DNA of 64,000 bases, from positions 140,893,349 through 140,957,348 of the forward strand of contig NC_081410.1 in NCBI RefSeq assembly GCF_030272615.1, given 5' to 3'. The notes beneath the pieces are model-generated. The model searched no databases. It was not told where the DNA came from and worked only from the letters and a program-made list of their open reading frames with translations. The translations under genes were made by a program, and so were the position numbers. Positions 57,545 to 64,000 of the stretch are shown here, in pieces. The first letter of the stretch is position 1. Each line of letters opens with the position of its first letter. The stretch is from Cryptomeria japonica. Lineage: Eukaryota > Streptophyta > Pinopsida > Cupressales > Cupressaceae.

Positions 57545-59050
57545 AACATCCAACCATCAAGAAGAATTCAAGTTCCTATCCATGAACTTCAAGCAAAAGA
57601 TGAAAATAAAGGACCAAGTCATGGGGGTTTACTATTTTGAACCCTTGTGTCTATCTAAATTTCAAACTTCACCTAGGTCTTATGGACAAACTTGCACATC
57701 AAGACATTAGGCAACCCAACCCATCACCAAGTTTGATGGTAAATTTATCCAAATGGGCACACTGGCTGAAGAATCAGATGATAAAGACATCCTTAGCTGG
57801 TTATACAAGGATGAAGAAGAAATCAGAGTTGATACCATAGAAGTAGCCATACCAACAAAAAAATATGGAAATTTATTTAGGATCATGCAACGAATAGGAC
57901 ACAAAGGAAAAGGACCTATTGGCAAGCGTCAAGAAAGCATCATAGAACCCATACAACTTCGTTCATAATTTGCAAAAGACAAAACTGGACTTGGGTATGG
58001 GCAACATGTTTCGCCTGTGCAAAAGAAAAATTACCATAAAAAACCTCAATGGAAGGAAAATAAAAAGCATAACAAAGACTCATGGCAAGAAGCACTTAAT
58101 CAAGTAGCAGAAAAGACAAGGAAGGACCAAAAACATGAAGAGGACGAGAAATAAAAGAAGAACTCACTATTCAAAAAGAGGAAGCTTCTTATAAAAAAGT
58201 ACATCATGTACAAGATCCTGATCAAACCAAGGTTAACCCACAACCTAAAGAAATTGCTACCCATAGAAAATAAATGGTGTATGAACAAATTCAAAGAGCA
58301 CAAGCAAGCACTGATCCTGAATAAGAACAAACTACTAAATTTATGTCAATTATTAGTGATATTTTCTCACCATACAATATACCTGTTAGTTTCAACGAGG
58401 TAACCCAGGACAATGATTCTGAAACTGATTCCAATGAATATGAGTGGGATAGTTATTCTAATGTTATTGAAGATATTGAGGTGGATACAATCCATGAATA
58501 CACACCCGTTTCTCATGAGGGACAAGGCTTAACATCTCGACTGTTTGAATTCAGACCACACCATATCTATGAGGCTAGTGAGAATGAGCAACGATAATAT
58601 GAACAAGGCAATGTCAAAGAGAATATCATCAAAAACCTCAAGAATATCATAGACCTCACCAATATCCCAAACAGCTATGACAATGTCTCCATCATGACAC
58701 TTACAACAGCTGATCTTAACCTGCCAAATGACTCCCTACCATTGATATATCCCAATCCCATAGACTGGGAAGAACCTGAGCATCACAATATACCAATATT
58801 CCTGAATAATGAATCAATTATCCAATACCTGTGCTCATTCAACCCAGAAACATGCTCCACCTATGAATTACATAACAATATCTATAATTAGGGGAATGCC
58901 AAGTCTCTCAGTCACCAAAATGAAATAAACAACGGATCTAATGGTGAAAACTAGTTAATGGCAGTATTAGATCACAAAAAAGTAAAAATAAAGGACATAT
59001 TTGAAGGTGAAAACCTTTTTGAGGCACCTAAAGATGGGAGACTTTACAGT
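57545..59050 (+). pseudogene. Gypsy-3 G-patch and linker before RT
   Basis: After solo B4 the frame carries TLAEESDDKDILSWLY, then a G-patch (LFRIMQRIGHKGKGPIGK ... IIEPI, about 57870-57955), parallel to Gypsy-1. The following kilobase is an acidic, degenerate linker (NDSETDSNEYEWDSYSN; DIEVDTIHEYTP) with many stops. It reads as the protease-RT spacer of Tat-type elements. Confidence 0.75.
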
Positions 59051-60000
59051 CTTCCTGAACATTACTAGGAAAGGTCACCAATCTTTCTTGGTCTTATGTT
59101 GACATGCCAGGGGTAGATCTGAATCTAATCATGTATCACTTAATCATTGCTCCTAGAGCTAAATCTATCAAGCAAATATTAAGGAAGATGAATCCACATG
59201 TGGCATTATTAGTCAAAGAAGAACTAAAAAATTTATTAGATGTCGGATTCATCTAACCTATAGATTATGCTGAATGGATCTCAAATATTGTACCAATTTC
59301 CAAACTAGATAAAAGCATAAGGATTTGCATAGACTTTAGGGACCTAAATAAGGCATGTCAAAAGGATGACTTTCAATTACCAAGATCAACACTATTGTTG
59401 ATCTAACAATAGGACACACAATGCTATCTCTCATGGATGGATTCTCTGGCTATAACCAAATCAAGATAGCCCCAGAAGATCAAGATAAAACTGCATTCAC
59501 TTGTCCATGGGGAACATATTGATGGAACATCATGCGTTTTGGCTTGAAAAATGCTAGTGCAACTTATCAAAGGGCCATGACAACAATCTTCCATGATATG
59601 ATGCATAATTTCATGGAGGATAATGTGGATGTTTTTCTAGCTAAATAATTCACCAGAGCAGAATACCTAGGCATCCTGGATAAAATCTTTCAACGATAGG
59701 AGCAATTCAATGTTAGATTAAACTCTAAGAAGTGTGTCTTTGGGGTCACATCTAAAAAACTGTTGGGCTACATTGTATCAGAAAAGGGCATCGAAGTAGA
59801 TCCAACAAAGGTTCAAGCTATCATGGAAATGCCACCTCCTAAAAACATCAGCCAACTACGATCTCTGCAGAGCAGGCTGCAACCCATCAGATGATTCATT
59901 GCTTAGTTAGCATATAAATGTCTTCCATTCAATCATCTACTTCATAAGAATATACCTTACAGATGGGAAGACAAATATGCAGAATAATTCCTCCAATTCA
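59051..60000 (+). pseudogene. Gypsy-3 reverse transcriptase
   Basis: Motifs over shifting frames: HLIIAPRAKSIKQILRKMNP, VKEELKNLLDVGFI, RICIDFRDLNKACQKDDF, LSLMDGFSGYNQIKIAPEDQDKTAF, MRFGLKNASATYQRAMT, DNVDVFLAK where the YxDD site should be, and SKKCVFGVTSKKLLGYIVS. At least one frameshift near 59395 and several stops. The catalytic double Asp is lost. Confidence 0.85.
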
Positions 60001-60445
60001 AACAATATTTGATGTATCCACCAATTTTGGTACCACCAATAGCAGGCAAGCCACTCATTCTCTATATATCAACAACATAAGTATCATTGGGGGCACTACT
60101 AGCACAAGAAGATCCAACAGGAAAAGAAAGAGCAATCTATTACATTAGTAGAATTTTAAATGGAGATGAACTCAATTATACATTCATTGAAAAGGCTTGC
60201 TTAGTAGTCATATTTGCTTCTCAAAAGTTCCGCCATTATATGCTACCCCACACAATCAAGTTGGTAGCAAAAATCGATCCTCTCAAGTATCTACTCAGCA
60301 AAGCCGCTCTCATAGGAAGATTAGCTAAATGGGTCATGATCCTAAGTGAGTTCGACATTAAATACACAAAACAATGAGCTATCAAAGGACAAGCAATTGC
60401 AGATGAGCTGTCAAAAGCATCACTACCAAACCACACCCACTACAG
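60001..60445 (+). pseudogene. Gypsy-3 RNase H
   Basis: PLILYISTT, then SLGALLAQEDPTGKERAIYYISR, EKACLVVIFASQKFRHYML, KYLLSKAALIGRLAKWVMILSEFDIKY and QAIADELSKA. It is the RNase H adjoining RT in Gypsy polyproteins. A stop near 60079 and one near 60375 interrupt it. Confidence 0.85.
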
Positions 60446-61020
60446 GTGGAATTTCTAGATATGGATGTGCTCACTATCATACCCAAGAAATGGACCCTAT
60501 ACTTTGATGGATCCTATACACAACATGGATCGGGTGTTGCCATCTTGTTCATCACTCTAGAGGGGCAAACAATTCCAAGATCTTACAGACTGATGTTTCC
60601 ATACACCAATAACATTGTTGAATATGAAACCTTGGTAACCAGAATCAAGGTGGTTGTAGAATGGAGAATCATAAAATTAAGAGTCTATGGGGATTCTATA
60701 TGTTAGTTATTAATCAGATCAATAATGACTATTAGACAAAAGATGATAAGCTAATGTCTTACAAGAGAATGGTGGATGACCTCAAAAATTACTTTGTGCA
60801 CATTAATTTTGAGCAGATTCCAAGATTAGACAATATTGTTGCCGATGCAATGGCTACTATCACCTCACTTCTATAAATTCCTGGTGGAGCAATTGTTTTT
60901 CCTGGCCTATGACAATTTTGCATCCCAAGTCATTTGTACCCTGAACGGTTCTGATTCCCCTCTATACGGGAAGATATATGACTATATCAAAAATAATACT
61001 CTCCCACTCGACCTATCTCG
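60446..61020 (+). pseudogene. Gypsy-3 second (archaeal-type) RNase H
   Basis: WTLYFDGSYTQHGSGVAILF, TNNIVEYETLV and LRVYGDS supply the Asp, Glu and Asp of an additional RNase H, followed by QIPRLDNIVADAMA-like end. A second RNase H after the first is a reported hallmark of the Tat lineage of Gypsy. It is broken after 60706. Confidence 0.8.
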
Positions 61021-62219
61021 TAACAAAAAATGAAGTTTCATCCAACAAGTCGCCCGCTATACCTTAATCACTAACACACTTTACCGCTGAGGTCTAGATG
61101 GTACTATTCTTTGATGCCTCGATCGTAACGAATTTGACTCCGCCTTACATGAGTTTCATGAAGGTATTTGTGGTACGCAGTCAATTGGTCCTAATCTTGC
61201 CAATAAACTTTTGAAAATGGGATATTATTGACTGATAATGGAAAGAGAGTCCTATCAATTTTTCTAGGAAATGTCCTAAATGTCAAATTCACGGTAACCT
61301 CTTACATGCACTAGCATAGGAGTTGCAACCATTCACCACATCTTGGTCTTTCTATCAACGGGGACTTGATCTGGTAGGAAATATTTATCCTTCCTCTTTA
61401 GCTGGGCATAAGTTCATTATCACCGCCATAAAGTACTTCACCAAGTGGATCAAAGCAGTCTCAATGACTACCGTGACTAGAAAGCAGATCTCATCATTCA
61501 TCCTCAACTATGTCATTTACAGATATGGCATTCCTAGTTCCATCATCACAGATAAAAAACATCCTTTCAAGAATCAAGATGTACAAGAGCTAAGTGAATG
61601 ATTCAAAATCAAACATCATTTTTCCACACCATACTACCCATAGGGGAATGGTCAAGAAAAAGAATCAAACAAAACAATCCTAGAAATCCTCAAGAAAACA
61701 TTAAATGATGCTGCCAAGGATTGGCATGTACAACTCAATCTGGCACTTTGGGCCTACAAAATGATTATCCACACACCTACAGGGGATACACCATATTAAT
61801 TGGTATATGGTTCAAAAGCAATTCTACCTCTTGAGGTAGAAATCCCATCTCTCTAAGTATCTTTAAAGGGCCTCATAGAAAATGAGGAATATTGAGTGAA
61901 TAGGTTGCAAGAACTAGAGATTCTTGATGAAAAATGACAACGCGCCTATGACCATCTGAATGAATATCAGCAATGAATGTGAAAAATCTATAATCACAAA
62001 GTCATCCCAAGGAATTTGAAAGTTGATGATCTCATTCTAAAAGAAAATCCCAGAAACCAGCAAGATTGAGAAAAGAAGGGGAAATTTGAACCTAACTGGT
62101 TGGGACCCTTTGTCATCAAATCAACCTATGGATCAGGAGCATATTAGTTGTTAAATTCAAAAGGGGACATTCTCGATGAACTAACCAACAAGATTCATTT
62201 GAAGAGATTCTACACTTGA
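61021..62219 (+). pseudogene. Gypsy-3 integrase
   Basis: HHCC region (HEFHEGICGTQSIGPNLANKLLKMGYY; CPKCQIHGN), core (RGLDLVGNIYPSS with first Asp; TKWIKAVSM; YGIPSSIITDKKHPFKN with second Asp; GNGQEKESNKTILEILKK with Glu), and the C-terminal FEPNWLGPFVIKSTYGSGAY block to LKRFYT. Over ten stops but mostly one frame. No chromodomain follows, consistent with Tat/Athila. Confidence 0.88.
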
Positions 62220-63654
62220 GTTGTCCAATGCACGAATCAAGCAAAAAAAAAAAAAATCAGAAAAATGCAAAATAAATCAAAAAGTGCAATAAAAACATAG
62301 GTAAAAACCTGGCAATAGGAATTATTTGTGAGAGAAAAAGTTCTCTATCTATTGGTACTCACATCATATCTTTAATCCATCTGATCTAATCCCATAGCCA
62401 TCATCGAACACTTATACACGCAGCATTACCCCAGACATACTTAGTGTAGTCACTGTCCTTGATTATCCAAACATATATTTGTATCATATCCCATAATGTC
62501 TTGGTGATAAATGCATATATCCACATTGACAAGTGTCTATAACTAGGGGAAACATTCATCTCACTTTAGCATTCAGGAAACAAACAAGGATCACAACATA
62601 CAAAGGAAACCATTGTCAAAACTGCTCATTGGACTACAAAAGAGTTTCATTATCCAACTCCAACTTCAACACACACACGATGGATGATATATTCCGAATT
62701 ATTATTTGTTTACATTTGGCATGAAGTATTGACTATTTAGATCTCCTGAGCTACTCAAGGATGCATTGAGCTAGAGAAGCAATGAAGGAATCTGATATTT
62801 TTCTTTTGTTTTCTGTCTGTGAGGTGATCATTCATATGGTGCAAATTTGTCTCGAGACATGATTGGAAACATATCATTGAAGACATTTTCCATTTTGCAC
62901 ATAAAAATGGTTAACTCTTGTTTGTTAAATGCAAGTGAGACTCAAGTCATCTTGGTTCAATTATACCTTGACTCTTGTGTCATCTTGCAATATTAAAAAT
63001 CATGTAAGATATACTCAAGTCATTATGATTCAATTATACCATGATTCTTGTATTAACTTTCAACATATCAAAAGATCAATGATGACAAAAAGAGCACAAA
63101 CAAGTGACTAAATAGGAATGACAATGGCAAAATTAAAATGATCATATAGTTGCATATCATTTTTGCATTAGTCTCATATCATTATAATTATCATTTACAT
63201 CTTATTTTCAAGATACATCTCATATCATTATCATTATCATTTACATCTCATTTTCAAGATACATTTCATATCATTATCATTATCATTTACATCTCATTTT
63301 CAAGATGCATCTTACAATCATAAACATTCAGGTAACATTCCATCTTGTATCAAAGTAAACACAATTGATGCATATCACAAACACTTATTCATCATGAACC
63401 ATGCATTCACATCATCATATAAATCAACATTAAGAGATGAAGAACATCATTATTATTATCTAAACATCTAATCATCCTCATAGTATCATCATATCAAATG
63501 AATGTGTATCATAAATCATATCATCATCAGTAACACATCACATGTGGATCATAGAAAATCAATGCCATATATCATATATCTCAAAACTGTAAAAATATAC
63601 AATGGGTATCATGTCTATCAATACAACATGACAAATCTATCAGGTATGACTATC
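62220..63654 (+). other. Gypsy-3 3' internal region, non-coding
   Basis: A run of A (62246-62258), GTAAAAACCTGGCAATAGG near 62312 and AT-rich DNA with many ATCAT tracts. It contains the 46-bp tandem repeat. I see no polypurine tract or LTR; the 3' LTR probably lies beyond the window. Confidence 0.6.
63173..63310. repeat. 46-bp tandem repeat, three copies
   Basis: Units at 63173-63218, 63219-63264 and 63265-63310 (start CTCATATCATTATCATTATC, end TTTTCAAGATACAT) differ at only a few positions. Confidence 0.93.
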
Positions 63655-63999
63655 TCACGAGGCAGATGGTTTGGTAGCAGCTGTCCCAACTCCTAGATCT
63701 CCACCAAATGGATCATGTCATGCAGACCCCGTAACACCTCTTCTCTCCATCCTCGTATGACTATGTCTGGATCAAGTGGACACCACTGCAACATAGCTAT
63801 GAGCTCTATGATCTTGAGTGACCATATCCTCATACAAATGCCTATAATACTCGGCCTCCTTGGCCGAGTACTGTATCTACCTCAGTGTGTCCCAGAGTGG
63901 GGCACCGATTGTGGCTCTCTCTAACCTATCAGCAAGGGCCTCTACTTGGCCCTAATGTTCTACTATTGTATCCCTCTTCCTACAATTGTGTGATTTGTC
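63655..63999 (-). pseudogene. Antisense ORF remnant at the right edge
   Basis: The minus strand reads as one frame entering from the right: KRDTIVEH, GQVEALADRLERATIGAPLW, then IQYSAKEAEYYRHLYED, then HRAHSYVAVVST. Stops at three or four places all fit C-to-T decay (TAG, TGA). The protein has a helical, Glu/Arg/Tyr-rich character. I do not recognise the family. It is opposite in direction to Gypsy-3, as reported for antisense ORFs near the 3' end of some Tat elements such as Grande; alternatively it belongs to a neighbouring element. Confidence 0.45.
63849..63869. repeat. Perfect short inverted repeat
   Basis: ACTCGGCC pairs with GGCCGAGT across a 5-base loop. It lies inside the antisense ORF remnant. 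Confidence 0.55.
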
Positions 64000-64000
64000 A

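Overview
The window looks like intergenic DNA of a large-genome seed plant. It is built almost entirely of LTR retrotransposons nested in one another, all mutated, and I see no host gene, rRNA, tRNA or CRISPR. The low GC, decayed Copia and Gypsy polyproteins, long LTRs and many solo LTRs fit a gymnosperm, but that assignment is a guess from element style; no diagnostic host sequence is present. Element names below are mine.

Layer 1 (1-48994). Copia-1 lies on the plus strand. Its gag begins before the window (1-752), resumes at 22896-23655 and 25409-25825, and is followed by a pol-less tail and a 3' LTR (27136-29501, then 48741-48994). It was hit three times: by Copia-2 (753-22890, minus, TSD CTAAA), by solo LTR B1 (23656-25403, TSD ATAAC) and by Gypsy-2 (29502-48735, TSD CATTG).

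Layer 2. Copia-2 has a nearly complete gag-PR-IN-RT-RH on the minus strand and was hit three times. Gypsy-1 (1575-10346, TSD GTACC) is a pol-less element with protease and G-patch. FB-LTR (12166-15899, TSD GTTCT) is an aberrant foldback LTR unit. LARD-1 (19273-22225, TSD AATCC) is non-coding with a GC-rich insert. Gypsy-2 is a chromodomain element (gag, PR, RT, RH, IN, chromodomain). It was hit in its 5' LTR by Copia-3 (30172-38155, TSD GAAAC) and in its 3' LTR by solo LTR E (44940-48521, TSD CTTGT). E itself contains solo LTR B2 (45471-46957, TSD AAATA).

Layer 3 (48995-64000). Gypsy-3 is a decayed Tat/Athila-like element on the plus strand: LTR/leader, gag, protease, G-patch, RT, RNase H, a second RNase H and integrase, followed by a long 3' region with a 46-bp tandem repeat and an antisense ORF remnant. 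Two more family-B solo LTRs (53923-55408 and 56134-57539) interrupt it.

The most unusual content is: Copia-3, whose pol is replaced by a 3.3-kb uncharacterised ORF still in one frame; Gypsy-1, which keeps protease and G-patch but has no RT, RNase H or integrase; the foldback LTR unit; and the antisense ORF remnant at the right edge.
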